Shown: positions 30,047 to 40,791 of the stretch, piece by piece
Numbering within the stretch: position 1 is the stretch's first letter
How the letters are laid out: each line of letters begins with the position of its first letter
Source: Moritella yayanosii
GTDB lineage: Bacteria; Pseudomonadota; Gammaproteobacteria; Enterobacterales; Moritellaceae
Direction: 5' to 3'
Length of the DNA: 64,000 nt
Assembly (NCBI RefSeq): GCF_900465055.1
Contig: NZ_LS483250.1
Location: 2,790,001 to 2,854,000 of the forward strand
Translations under genes and position numbers: made by a program
Notes under the pieces: model-generated
The model's database searches: none
The model's input: the letters and a program-made list of their open reading frames with translations, nothing else
Told to the model about the DNA's origin: nothing

Positions 30047-31547
30047 CAACAGCTCCTCTATATAAGCGTCGGTACGAATCATACATCAACGTCTGATCAT
30101 AATATTTTGCCACCCTTATTTTACCGATATCACCCGTTTTTCGCCATATATCTGCATCTGAGAGTAAATTAACGATCGCATTAGTGCCCTCTGAAGGGTT
30201 CGCGATTGGAATTATTGCACCACACGAACCCAAACTCGCATCTTCACCTGCAACACCATCAAGGATCTCACGACAAGCACCTACTTCAGTCGCAATACAA
30301 GGGATACCTGATGCCATGGCTTCAAGCAACACCAGAGGTTGCGCTTCACTAATCGATGTCAGCATCATAATGCCAAGCTCTGGCATTATCTCAGCAACAT
30401 CTTGACTGCCTAACATTTTAACTTTACCTTCCAAACCTAAACTTTCAATTAATAGTTGACACTCACGGGCATAAGCTTCATTCTCTTCCGCCGGACCAAT
30501 AATCCAACCTTCAATAGTAGGGATTTTTTTGGCGGTTCCACAGATAGTACGTATAAACGTTTTAATATCTTTAATTGGTACTACCCGACCAACTAAACCA
30601 ACAACCATAGGCGGAGAGCTGGGACGGCGAACATAGGCCTTGGCAAAACGTTCCATATCAATACCATTGGCAATTACTTGCGTTTTATCATTATCCGCAC
30701 CATCTTCATGTTGCCGCTGTCGGTTCCCTTCAAACAGAGCAACAATACGATCGGCTTGATGATAGGCAGACACCCCAAGCTGTTCAAAAAAACGGATCCA
30801 GGTTTGTCTGATGGTATCCATATCCTTGTGCATACTGACATCAATCAAGTTATGTTTATCTTTGATCCAGCTGGCTTGTGATAAATCTATTTTTCGTTCT
30901 TTCGTATAAATACCATGCTCAGTAAGCAAAAATGGACGGCTACTTTTCTGGCGACAGAGTGCACCTAAAAACCCTGCGTATCCTGTTGATACACTGTGAT
31001 AAACCAGCGCATTAGGCAATGACTGAGAAATACTTGCTAACACAAATAGGGGCTGATAAATATTACGATAAGTCCAAAAATAATCGACAAAAGATTGGTT
31101 CGCATCCTGCTGGAAATAATTTTTGGTAAGCACTTCCCATGATGCGCGACTATTAAGAAAATCGGTCAAAGTTAATCTGTTTTTTTGGCCGATAAAATCA
31201 GCGATATTACTTAATAATTCACTCGGTATCGGTTCTCTAGTTTGATCAAAAAAAGATAAAAAATGCTGCCATGATTGAAATAGATTGAATGAGCCAGCTC
31301 TTGGTTTTGGCATCACTTTATCTTCAGCTGCTAATAAATAATGCATTTCAAAACCGACAACATTATCGGGCAGTTCATATGCAGGTTCGTCATATAACTC
31401 TGGAGAACTGCCCAGAAAAATAATATGAAAAGAGAATTCAGGTAACCCCTTAATGATCTGATGCATCCAGGTTGATACCCCACCACGTACATAAGGATAA
31501 GTACCTTCCAACAATAAACAAATATCAACCTCTTTGGTCATAGCCAA
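30027..31547 (-). CDS. pelF: Pel glycosyltransferase PelF (GT4)
   Basis: The 506-residue cytosolic GT4 enzyme opens VDICLLLEGTYPYVRGGVSTW and has LTEHGIYTKERKIDL, a VVGLVGRVVPIKDIKTFI segment and the donor-site stretch ISEAQPLVLLEAMASGIPCIATEVG. In P. aeruginosa PelF uses UDP-sugar (UDP-GalNAc) to build Pel. It overlaps pelE by 10 bases and pelG by 20. Confidence 0.96.
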
Positions 31548-32506
31548 TACTCCTTTTGTTGCTGTAACCGGCCTTTTTCTGATGCAGGTAATTGCGCCAT
31601 GTAATATTTGGTTAACTCATAATTTCCAAGTTCAAAACTTGCCTCTGCTAAATAAGGGATAACTTGTTCTTTTAATAAACCCGCATCAAATGCTTGAGTT
31701 AAATATATCAGCGCTTGTTTCGGATCTGATTGCGCCAACATAATACGACCAAGTAACAAATTGCTTGCTGCATTTTCAACAAGTTGATTAGAACGCATAA
31801 GATAAATAGAGGCTTGTTCGAGGTAATGTGCGCACAACACACTTTCAGCTAAACCGAGGTAACATAACTCCCAGTATTGCTGAGCAATATTAAATGCGAT
31901 GCCAGGCTCTTGATAATGTGTGAATTGAGCCTTTAGCAATGAAATCGAAAGATTAATTTTAGCTTCTATCGTTTCTAATGACGAATAAGAAAATAATCGT
32001 ACATCGTCTGATAAATCTTTTAACGCCAATTGTAACAGCGGTATAGCCTGCTGCTGAGGTAAATGACAAACCGCATTCACCGCTTGTAACCGCCGACCAG
32101 GATCGAGATCATGCGTTAATATTTCACGTAATCCGCCAATACTGGTTCGCGAAGGCCGAAACTCATCAGATTCCTTCACGAGTGAGGGCCGCTCACATTC
32201 AACCCAGGTTACCGTTGCGGTGGTATTTAATCGATATAAGCCCAACAACAATGAAAATATCCCGCCGATCATGCCAAACATCGGGATACAAAACGAAAAA
32301 CAAAATAGAAATAAACAAGTATGCAATATCGGAAACTTATAACGATGTGGTAACAGTAACCATGTCCCACACGTAAAAATAATGCTCGCAGCGCCATGCA
32401 CAGCGAAATAATAGGCCCAGTTAAACCACGAAAAATCAGCACCAAGTAAGATATGAAAACTAAATAACTCAACTGTTAGCACAACTAGGAACAAGCATGC
32501 GATCAT
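31538..32506 (-). CDS. pelE: Pel biosynthesis protein PelE
   Basis: The 322-residue protein has two or three N-terminal membrane segments (~1-80) and then a soluble helical region with TPR-like repeats (~125-315: LLQLALKDLSDDVR, ASNLLLGRIMLAQSDPKQALIYL). This is the PelE layout, a scaffold for the inner-membrane complex. Similarity between PelE proteins is low, so position between pelD and pelF is important support. It overlaps pelD by 38 bases. Confidence 0.88.
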   Translation of the reverse strand: MIACLFLVVLTVELFSFHILLGADFSWFNWAYYFAVHGAASIIFTCGTWLLLPHRYKFPILHTCLFLFCFSFCIPMFGMIGGIFSLLLGLYRLNTTATVTWVECERPSLVKESDEFRPSRTSIGGLREILTHDLDPGRRLQAVNAVCHLPQQQAIPLLQLALKDLSDDVRLFSYSSLETIEAKINLSISLLKAQFTHYQEPGIAFNIAQQYWELCYLGLAESVLCAHYLEQASIYLMRSNQLVENAASNLLLGRIMLAQSDPKQALIYLTQAFDAGLLKEQVIPYLAEASFELGNYELTKYYMAQLPASEKGRLQQQKEYWL

Positions 32507-33812
32507 TATTTGGCCCCCATATTTTAATTATGCTATCAATACCATGCTTACCGTCATCAAAAGAAAAAGGGCCAATAATATCAATATCATTACAGTGTTC
32601 GCCTAAGGCATTAAATAATATTTGTTGCATTCGGATAATATATTGCTGGCTATCAGTGGCCGTTGTTAATGGTAACAATACCATCAAGCATAATGCTTGA
32701 TTGGGCGGTTGATATGTCCAGTAGACGTCGCTACCTCGACGGTGATTTGTCAATGCCTGGAGTTCGTGCTGGTTGCTCCCCGTGCGATCATGAAAAATAA
32801 TTAAACTACTATCGAGAGCATATTCGCGACTATTGTAATGTGCTCGTTGCACATAACGCATAAATAACTCATCTTGATGCGCCGCTAATACCGGTGTTAA
32901 TAACTCATCACTTAATAAATCTGCCGCATTATCCGCAATAAGAGACAGCAGCACGACATTAGCAGGGGTTAATAAAAAGAATTTAACACTCTCAGCTAAT
33001 ACCACTGCCTGCAATACGCCAGCTGTATCGACCAGCGGAATACATAACTGATAGCATGACTCATGCTGAGCATGAAATGTAACCGGTGACAGTAGTTTTT
33101 TGCTCGCCAGCATATCTTGTAACATGCAATCATTAATATTAAGCGTATGGCTATCGCCTAATACGGCATCAGGTTGCGTCTCAACTTCATTGTTCGTCAC
33201 CTTATAAATACCAGCAACATGTATGCCGCCAACATGGGCGAACAATGCTAACAACGGCTCGCCAATATGCGCGAGACGTCGCTCGCTATATTGTAGGGCA
33301 ATACGCTGCAATGAATTTATTTCCGCGCGCAGACTAGCCGGCTGTCCCGCGTTACGTAACTCCAATTGATCATGGGACACTTTAAGCAGATGATAATTTT
33401 TAGTAAAACTAGTCAATTGCTGCAGCATATGTTTATGCTCAATCCCATATTTATCAATGCTACGCTGCCAGTGGTCTCGAAATTCCCCAGCGATCATGAC
33501 AGCAAAAAAAGTACCGATAATTAACGAAAAAGGAAATAATGGCAACATGCCACCGTCTTTCATTATCGATACTAATACTGCTGTCATACTAAGTGTACAG
33601 ATGAAACCTTTAGCAAACCCGTAGCGCAATGCAATAAGGAGTGGTCCTAATAGCGGCCAAAAAAAATGATTCGCCTCCACCCCTACTGGTAATGAATAAA
33701 AATAGAGCCAACTCGTTGCAGAAATAGCCGTGATAATAATAATTTCTATCCAAACAAAGTTATCACCTTGAAAAGGTTTTATAAAAATATCCAGTAATTT
33801 ATGCATAGGCAA
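32469..33812 (-). CDS. pelD: Pel c-di-GMP receptor PelD
   Basis: The 447-residue protein has about four membrane segments (~21-110), a coiled stretch (~130-175), a GAF domain (~175-300) and a degenerate GGDEF domain (~315-440) with no GGDEF motif. An RGSD sequence (R359-D362) matches the RxxD inhibitory site that binds c-di-GMP in PelD, so polymer synthesis is likely turned on by c-di-GMP after translation. Another Arg (R162) near the juncture could match the second contact seen in P. aeruginosa. It begins 6 bases after pelC. Confidence 0.94.
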   Translation of the reverse strand: MPMHKLLDIFIKPFQGDNFVWIEIIIITAISATSWLYFYSLPVGVEANHFFWPLLGPLLIALRYGFAKGFICTLSMTAVLVSIMKDGGMLPLFPFSLIIGTFFAVMIAGEFRDHWQRSIDKYGIEHKHMLQQLTSFTKNYHLLKVSHDQLELRNAGQPASLRAEINSLQRIALQYSERRLAHIGEPLLALFAHVGGIHVAGIYKVTNNEVETQPDAVLGDSHTLNINDCMLQDMLASKKLLSPVTFHAQHESCYQLCIPLVDTAGVLQAVVLAESVKFFLLTPANVVLLSLIADNAADLLSDELLTPVLAAHQDELFMRYVQRAHYNSREYALDSSLIIFHDRTGSNQHELQALTNHRRGSDVYWTYQPPNQALCLMVLLPLTTATDSQQYIIRMQQILFNALGEHCNDIDIIGPFSFDDGKHGIDSIIKIWGPNNDRMLVPSCANS

Positions 33813-33818
33813 GTCCGA

Positions 33819-34349
33819 CTACTCTGTAGTGGCAGCAGGGGCAAAATTGAGCCCATTAACTAACGTTTCAACAACGACGATCCCGGCGCCACTGACGCTT
33901 TCTCTCCCCCAACCGACACGACTACCGCTCGCTCGCCACAAGGTCTGATTATTGGCTGCGTTTTTAATTTCTAGCGTCAATCCGACTGCGGGCTCTGCAT
34001 CTAAGCCATTTTTATAATGCCATTCTTGGACAGAACCGGTAATAATATAATCGGCGGGGTATGTGGCTAACCATGCTTCAGCATGCTTATACTTCGAGGT
34101 CTGATCGAGAATATCAGTTAAACTCTTGAGTGGTGTTTTTGGATAGATCACCGCATTAATGCCTTTACGATATAACTGAGAACTTAATATCTGTTCTGCT
34201 TTTTCTGCGGCGAGTGGTGTGCTCGAGTTATTTTGTAACGGCATAATAACCCATACAGCAGAGGCATTTAGAAGCGGACTATCCGGTGCGTTATAAGTTG
34301 AACACGCCGATAGCGCTAATATCATGGTAAAAATTAATGTTAATTTCAT
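33819..34349 (-). CDS. pelC: Pel outer-membrane-associated lipoprotein PelC
   Basis: The 176-residue protein has a lipoprotein signal with LSAC lipobox (C16). A PelC-like body follows: WVIMPLQNNSSTPLAAEKAEQILSSQL, then YIITGSVQEWHYKNGLDAEPAVGLTLEI. In P. aeruginosa PelC forms a 12-subunit funnel that guides the cationic polymer to PelB. It starts 14 bases after pelB. Confidence 0.93.
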   Translation of the reverse strand: MKLTLIFTMILALSACSTYNAPDSPLLNASAVWVIMPLQNNSSTPLAAEKAEQILSSQLYRKGINAVIYPKTPLKSLTDILDQTSKYKHAEAWLATYPADYIITGSVQEWHYKNGLDAEPAVGLTLEIKNAANNQTLWRASGSRVGWGRESVSGAGIVVVETLVNGLNFAPAATTE

Positions 34350-34363
34350 TCAAATCCCCTTTA

Positions 34364-37300
34364 TTAAAAAGAATAAAAGTAACCAACAGATATTTCCAAT
34401 GACTGCTCGCCGTTACGATCATGGCTTTGCCAATCAAGATGAAAATAGAGTTCATCGTTGCCAATAACAGGCCACCCGAGTCCCAGACCTAACAACAGTT
34501 CAGGCTCTGAAGTAACAAAATTATAACCAACGGCTGTATCTAACCAGTAACGGGGTTGAGCTAAACCATTGAACTGTCTGAGCTGTTCAGGTACGCCGGG
34601 CGCCCCTCTATATAACCGCTGACCTATTGCTAACCGTTGATAACTTGAACTAATAAAGTCATTACTGGTTATTTGCTGCGAGCCTTGCAACCAGTCCGAA
34701 ATACCAAATAGTGGCCCTGAATTTAAGTCTGTATCATGCATGCTATAATCAGCATATATTTGCCATGCTGGGGAACTAAAAAACAACTGTTCTGTGACAC
34801 GTAATGAACCACTCCAGCCAGTGCCTATCTCATCATCAAAACGTGTCGACATTTGGTGGTAACCTAACGTTAATGCCATACTAGTACGATTGCTGGGCTG
34901 ATAATAAAACCCAGCATTAACCACATCATCACTGCCTGCCAGTGCCAATGCTTGACTTGCACGAATATCATTGTTTAACCCTGCGCCTAATTCTACCCGC
35001 CACATCCGATCGAACTGATGAATATAATTTACATTAAAACCAAGACGTTGATCACCCAAACCGTCTGCAATATCCACCCCAAATAACCATTCATTACGGT
35101 TAAATTGATAGCGAATCAGCCCACTTAAACGAAACTCATCATCTATGCTGCTATCAGAAAAAATGCCTGATGGCTCTGCCGTTTGGTAATAACTACTGAG
35201 TTGCCAATCTCCGTGTTTAAGCAGTTGATAATAATCGAGCTGTAAGGTATTTATATCCCACGTGGTATTGGCTATGTATTGACCTCGCAATGCCGAGCGA
35301 CCATGCATCACGGTAATATAGCCATCTTTACCACTATCATCTTGATTGCCCCGGGAAGGCTGGGATAGTGAGGCGTACTCCTTGCCATATTGATAATGGC
35401 GCGCCGATATTGATGCTGTCGTTAATGTGTCAAGCTGCACCTGACCTTGCTCATTCGTCACATTTGCCAAAAAGTAATCCGCTAATGAAGTACGCTGCTG
35501 CCAAAATCGGATCGCATCGCTATTACCGGAAAGCTGCTGATATTGAAAAAATTGCGCGACTGAATTTACACTTGGGTTTAACAATGCCCGTGATGTCGTC
35601 AGCACAGCGGCCGCGGCATCACCCGCAATCAACTCTAATAACGAGTATTCGGGTACATAATCACTTGGTAACGTATCAAGTGTCTGTGACAGATTTTCTG
35701 CAAAATAACGACGTAATTTATAAGCATGTTCGTATAACTTTAACTCTTCTAGTAATGAAGCATAGTGGATCAATACCGTAATATCCGTCTTATCCGTTTT
35801 ATCATTGGTGATTAAATATTTTCGATACCACATATCAGCATGTTGGAGATTAGCTAGCTGTTGTGTTAACACCGCAAAGGTCAGCTCAAATTCCGGGTTA
35901 TCCCTTAATACAAGACCGTATGTATCATACAGTTCACGCATCGTATTAACGTCTTGGATCTCAATAGCCCACCATATATAGCTGTTTATCGTGGGGGTAA
36001 ATAAATGCTCTGAGTTCAGTGATAATCGAAAGAAATGATGCGCATTTTTATATTGCTGCTGCTGAACAGCATACATAGCACGGTAATAATAGACATCTGC
36101 TCGATCTTTCATCGCATCATTTTGTAATGCGAGCTCCATCAACGATTTCAAACCAAAATCACGTTTCACCGTGCGACCAGAACGAGAACCAGCCGAAACC
36201 TCAGACTGATAGGCAATATTGATCGCCTCCAGCAGCAACGCTTGATTCTCAGTTTTGGCATATAACTGCACGAGTGTGGGGATATCTTGTTCGGTAAAAG
36301 GGCTGTGCAACTGAATATAACGATATACATCTATGTTGTTATCCGAGCGCTTAATCAATGCATCCTGACTTGCTAATGCCAACGGTTTTTGACTCAATTC
36401 CCATGATAAAAATGCCACCATGCGTAAATATGCGTCATCCGCCTTCAACCAATTAACCGGCTCAACGAGCACTTTTAGCGCATTCTCCGGTTGATTAAGC
36501 ATAATATAGGCTTCAGCACACCGAACAGCATCAGAGAACCCTAACGAACGATGTTTTTTGAGTTGCTGATAAAGTTTGATCACGCGAGAATACTCATTGG
36601 TATAGCTATACAAACGGGCAAGTTCAATTATCAAGACCGTATCATCAGGGTGTTTACGCATTAACTTTTTGACACTTAATACCGTTACTGCTGTGCCTTG
36701 TGATTTTTCTAATGCGTTTAACCAATCTGCATATTCATCCGGTAATAATCGATCTATGTCGGCAAGTTCATCATAAAATAGTCCTTCATGATAAATATCG
36801 CCTAACGCTTTAGTCTCTTCTATCGCATCACGCAATTGTGGCTCCGAAGGATATTTGTCAACCAGCAATAAACTTATTTCAAATGCTTTCGTTATGTGTC
36901 CCTGCCAGCGATAAATTTTATGCAGGCTGAGCAAGTCATCTTTGATTTGTTGCGTATTGTGCGGACTATTGACCTTAACATGCGCCGCTATACCTTTTTT
37001 ATCATACGTCAAACCCAGGCTTTCAGAGAGCAGCGCTAACGCAGTCGTATAATCAGAAATTTGTAATGCTAACGAGATCAACTCGTCATAACTTATTTCA
37101 TCACTACCTAAGTGTGGCTTCAATATAGATAATGCGTATATCGGCATATTCAATGAGAGTGCCAGATCAGCAAACCGACGGGCTAACATCACGTTGGGAA
37201 TATGCTTGGTATTATCAAACAACTGCTCAACTTTGCTAATTGCATAGGCATTTAACTGAGGATTTTCCGAGTATGCCCCCGCCATAACAGCATCTACATA

Positions 37301-37645
37301 AAGCGCATGAGCATGCCAGTCTTTGTTACTTTCAGATCCGTTCAGCAGCGATTCGATGACATCAATGGCCCCTCGAATATTCCCTAATTGATGAATATTT
37401 TTCGCTATCAGCAATTTTATTTGTCGATTATCCGGATCCCTATCTAACAACTCAGTCAAAAATGACAAGGATATCTCAGGGGATGTCGAACGCGAAATGA
37501 GTGTCAGTAATGTCGCTTTCGTCGGGGCAATTAACCATAACGCATAGACTGCGGATAGCACGAGCAAAGTGAGCGGACCAAGTGCTAAGATCCGAATACG
37601 TGAACTGGTTTTTTTGGGGTTTACTTCGTTAGAACTATTTTTCAT
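34364..37645 (-). CDS. pelB: Pel outer-membrane porin and TPR protein PelB
   Basis: The 1093-residue protein has one N-terminal membrane segment (~22-42), many TPR-like helical repeats (~50-680) and a C-terminal beta-barrel (~750-1093) ending in aromatic YFYSF, as expected for an outer-membrane strand. Barrel strands such as WRVELGAGLNND and RTSMALTLGYHQM alternate polar and hydrophobic residues. It exports Pel and binds PelA through its TPRs. The gap to pelA is 44 bases. Confidence 0.95.
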   Translation of the reverse strand: MKNSSNEVNPKKTSSRIRILALGPLTLLVLSAVYALWLIAPTKATLLTLISRSTSPEISLSFLTELLDRDPDNRQIKLLIAKNIHQLGNIRGAIDVIESLLNGSESNKDWHAHALYVDAVMAGAYSENPQLNAYAISKVEQLFDNTKHIPNVMLARRFADLALSLNMPIYALSILKPHLGSDEISYDELISLALQISDYTTALALLSESLGLTYDKKGIAAHVKVNSPHNTQQIKDDLLSLHKIYRWQGHITKAFEISLLLVDKYPSEPQLRDAIEETKALGDIYHEGLFYDELADIDRLLPDEYADWLNALEKSQGTAVTVLSVKKLMRKHPDDTVLIIELARLYSYTNEYSRVIKLYQQLKKHRSLGFSDAVRCAEAYIMLNQPENALKVLVEPVNWLKADDAYLRMVAFLSWELSQKPLALASQDALIKRSDNNIDVYRYIQLHSPFTEQDIPTLVQLYAKTENQALLLEAINIAYQSEVSAGSRSGRTVKRDFGLKSLMELALQNDAMKDRADVYYYRAMYAVQQQQYKNAHHFFRLSLNSEHLFTPTINSYIWWAIEIQDVNTMRELYDTYGLVLRDNPEFELTFAVLTQQLANLQHADMWYRKYLITNDKTDKTDITVLIHYASLLEELKLYEHAYKLRRYFAENLSQTLDTLPSDYVPEYSLLELIAGDAAAAVLTTSRALLNPSVNSVAQFFQYQQLSGNSDAIRFWQQRTSLADYFLANVTNEQGQVQLDTLTTASISARHYQYGKEYASLSQPSRGNQDDSGKDGYITVMHGRSALRGQYIANTTWDINTLQLDYYQLLKHGDWQLSSYYQTAEPSGIFSDSSIDDEFRLSGLIRYQFNRNEWLFGVDIADGLGDQRLGFNVNYIHQFDRMWRVELGAGLNNDIRASQALALAGSDDVVNAGFYYQPSNRTSMALTLGYHQMSTRFDDEIGTGWSGSLRVTEQLFFSSPAWQIYADYSMHDTDLNSGPLFGISDWLQGSQQITSNDFISSSYQRLAIGQRLYRGAPGVPEQLRQFNGLAQPRYWLDTAVGYNFVTSEPELLLGLGLGWPVIGNDELYFHLDWQSHDRNGEQSLEISVGYFYSF

Positions 37646-37689
37646 AATAGACCTTATTTATCTAACATCCCTTACTGAGTTAACGTCCC

Positions 37690-40461
37690 TTATTTACAAT
37701 ATATTGAACCAGAGAATTGCCCTGACTCTGACGATTCTAAAACCAATGTTTTATCCGCCAGTCGCGATGATTTTAATGGCTTATTCGCCTTAACTGTACA
37801 GTGACTGGCATTGGCAATTTCCAACTTAAATGGTACATAACTGTGAAATCCCCAGTTAATATGATCATTGTTGTCAACCCATTTAGTCAGTATTCCGTTG
37901 GCGCTGGATAATCGCACTTGTTGATGATTTTTGTCTGACAGTGTCAGCTGTGTTCGAGGTGATATTAAGGTAATGTATTTACCATCAGGTCCATTGTTCC
38001 AACCTGCTATGTTGCTCTGATTTATAACCGGAAAGCCGAGTTCATTGGCTAATCTAAGGCTCCGTACACCGGTGGAGTTAACCAACCAACGACCGTCTAA
38101 GGTTTTCGCTAAACTGGTTTCATACAGCTGTCTTGCTCTTGCCGAATACTCACTGATATATAAAGGGGTCACTTGTTGGGCCAGCGCCCAATCATATACT
38201 TTAATCAGACTATTTAATGATGCGGGGTAAGCGCCTGAATACATATGATAATAAATACTAATGGATTTTAAGCGACGTGGATGACCTAACAAATCAAACG
38301 TTTCAATGGTTCTCTCGTAACCATCATGGTTTTCACTCCATAAATTGGTATACAAATTTTCATTTAATACCGGCGCATAGACTTGCACACTTGAAGGATA
38401 CCAAACGATTGTGGGTGACACGTTTGACCAATCATTATCACCGGTCACTGCAAAGGTATTACCGCCGTTTAAGTTAAATAATCCCGCATTATCAGCCATG
38501 GCGAGTGTCGCTTCATCAGGATCAGCTTTCCCTGACCATAAGATAACATTCACTTTTTTGCCTTTGGGTGCGAGCGTCTCTTTAATGTAACTAATTGAAC
38601 CCAGTACTTCTTGTTCATAATCCAGCTTGTAATTGGGGATCGGTAAATGTTCACCGTATTTTTTAGTGACCACTTTATGACTGTTATCCCAAAAAAATGG
38701 ATGACTAAAGGTATGTGACGCAATTTCGATGTGTGGTAATTTAAAAATATCACGGGCTATGGCTTCAAGTTTCGGGCTTTGTTTTGGATATAAGCCACGC
38801 ATGCTAATTTCCCCTTCAATTACCGACACGGTTTGCGGAAAGGTATAAGGCTTAAACACATGATCACGTAATACTTCAGCTGTATAAGGGTTACCCGGAA
38901 ACCAACCTTTAGATAAAAAACCATCGCCATCTACATGGCTGGTTAAAATCCGGCGACCCGATTCGGTCGTTACATCAGGCGCAGGAATAACAGGTAATTT
39001 CAGTGTTAATTTAAGGAGCTTAAAAGGATCAAGCAGCCACTTTTCTTTATGGTTAGCTAAATTAGATATCGGTAATGGTGCCATGATCGCCCCACCCCAG
39101 TCGGCACTAAAAAATAAGGTCGATGTGTTATTATGCGCATCAGCAACCGTAACATACTGCTTCAGCCCATCACTCTCAACTTGCCAGCGAGGATGCGCAT
39201 CAAATTCACTGAACGACAGAGGATAACGATCTTCAAGCCATTTCTTGCCTTTGGTTATCCTTATTTTACCCTCAAGTTGCCCGTTTAACCGAATGCCTAA
39301 TTTAGCCAGTAATGCTTTGTCCGTTGGTAATGAACTGATAAATAAGATTGGCCAACGATATAATTCTCGGATTAACCACTGCGATAGTTTGGGATATTGA
39401 TTATAGACAGCTTGCTCTAACCAAATAACGGCACCGGCATATTTACTGGTATCAATATGACTAAAATCAAGTGAATTAATATCATGACAGTCAAGCACAT
39501 AACCTTGATATTCAATTGGCATGGAGACTAAACGATGACAATATGAATCAACTTTTCGTTCATTCGCCCCATTATATAAACCAAATATCCGCTTAGGTAT
39601 AGGTTCAATCGTACTGACCCCAAACTCATACAATAAACCATCACTGACATAAGGTGTGTAGCCAGCGCGAATCAATCGCTTCGCAAGTTTAATTTGTGCT
39701 TTACGTGAGCGTGTCGGTAAATAATCAATAACGATGGCTTCAATGCCTTGCGCTTTAACCGCATCGAGTTGGTCTTGTAACCATCGACTGTCACCCTCCT
39801 CGACAGGACTATATATACCTTCAATCGGGTCATAACTCTGCCACAATGATTCTGCTACAACCGCTTCAATCGGTTTTTCCAATTGCGGTACAATGGCAAA
39901 ACCACGATTAAGGATCAGTCTAGGTTGCGGCGTTAACTGCTGAAAACGTCGAACAATATTAATTAAGGCATCTTGCTGTTCTTGCTGTGCAACGCCCTGC
40001 GAAAATAACATGTAGCTATCGAGTGTATCTAAAAATAAGCCATCAAAACCTTTATTTAAATACGCTTGTGCTTGCTGGAGTAAATGGGATTGCCAAATGG
40101 GTTCGGTGAGATCCATGGCGTAACTCTGCCAGGTGGTATTTTCGGTCATGGCGGCATCACGTAATGATGCGGGCAATTTAGCATTGGCAAATTCACCAAC
40201 GCTGATATAAGCAAATACCCTCGTTTGTGCTAGATGCAGGGTTTTAAGTTGTTTTTCACTGATCAGAACAGGGTTAACCACAACACGGTCATAGCTCATC
40301 AGTTCACGAACAGAATCAATGGCATTGTAGTAAAAAATGATAGATTTAGGTTGCTCAACGGCGTTAGAAAATGTGACTACATCGGCCAGTGAATTAGCGT
40401 GAGCATTTGCGCTTAAAAAACACCACATAATAAATGGTTTTATATACTTAATCAATCGCAT
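37690..40461 (-). CDS. pelA: Pel hydrolase/deacetylase PelA
   Basis: I start at 40461 (AAGG 6 bases ahead), giving 923 residues with a signal peptide ending AHA; the upstream frame to 40581 is unlike PelA. Residues ~35-285 are a TIM-barrel glycoside hydrolase (GH166 type: AYISVGEFANA, GFDGLFLDTLDSY, VVAESLW with E204). A middle reductase-like domain (~290-480) follows. The deacetylase domain has HVDGDGF (D511, D513) and SHTFSH (H583, H587). PelA partly deacetylates and trims Pel in the periplasm. It is first in the operon. Confidence 0.95.
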   Translation of the reverse strand: MRLIKYIKPFIMWCFLSANAHANSLADVVTFSNAVEQPKSIIFYYNAIDSVRELMSYDRVVVNPVLISEKQLKTLHLAQTRVFAYISVGEFANAKLPASLRDAAMTENTTWQSYAMDLTEPIWQSHLLQQAQAYLNKGFDGLFLDTLDSYMLFSQGVAQQEQQDALINIVRRFQQLTPQPRLILNRGFAIVPQLEKPIEAVVAESLWQSYDPIEGIYSPVEEGDSRWLQDQLDAVKAQGIEAIVIDYLPTRSRKAQIKLAKRLIRAGYTPYVSDGLLYEFGVSTIEPIPKRIFGLYNGANERKVDSYCHRLVSMPIEYQGYVLDCHDINSLDFSHIDTSKYAGAVIWLEQAVYNQYPKLSQWLIRELYRWPILFISSLPTDKALLAKLGIRLNGQLEGKIRITKGKKWLEDRYPLSFSEFDAHPRWQVESDGLKQYVTVADAHNNTSTLFFSADWGGAIMAPLPISNLANHKEKWLLDPFKLLKLTLKLPVIPAPDVTTESGRRILTSHVDGDGFLSKGWFPGNPYTAEVLRDHVFKPYTFPQTVSVIEGEISMRGLYPKQSPKLEAIARDIFKLPHIEIASHTFSHPFFWDNSHKVVTKKYGEHLPIPNYKLDYEQEVLGSISYIKETLAPKGKKVNVILWSGKADPDEATLAMADNAGLFNLNGGNTFAVTGDNDWSNVSPTIVWYPSSVQVYAPVLNENLYTNLWSENHDGYERTIETFDLLGHPRRLKSISIYYHMYSGAYPASLNSLIKVYDWALAQQVTPLYISEYSARARQLYETSLAKTLDGRWLVNSTGVRSLRLANELGFPVINQSNIAGWNNGPDGKYITLISPRTQLTLSDKNHQQVRLSSANGILTKWVDNNDHINWGFHSYVPFKLEIANASHCTVKANKPLKSSRLADKTLVLESSESGQFSGSIYCK

Positions 40462-40791
40462 AGATAACCTTAATTGTAACCAATACCCACGATCACAATT
40501 AGCTGCGAATACCGCCGCAACAGATAAATAACGTGATTCAACCGTGATGTACGATGTTATATTTCGGTAATCCATAACCAAAAAGCATATTTGATTAAAT
40601 GATAGATGTAAATTTGATATCTGCCAGCGAAGCAGAAAGAGAAGCAGCAGATTCTATAAACATGTACATTTAAGCACTTGAATTACTTATTTGGAAAGCG
40701 TTAAAAAAATTATATAAATATTGCATAGGGCAAAGATAACGAGACAGGAGGTGTCACTGCATGCCTTTATTTTTACGACACACAGCATCTA
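40462..40791 (-). promoter_or_regulatory. Upstream region of the pel operon
   Basis: These 330 bases hold no supported gene and must contain the pelA promoter. On the minus strand a perfect TATAAT lies in an AT-rich stretch near 40710, but no good -35 sits at the right distance. A short palindrome ATGTACAT occurs near 40665. No sure sigma-54 or known c-di-GMP-regulator box was seen. Confidence 0.4.
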
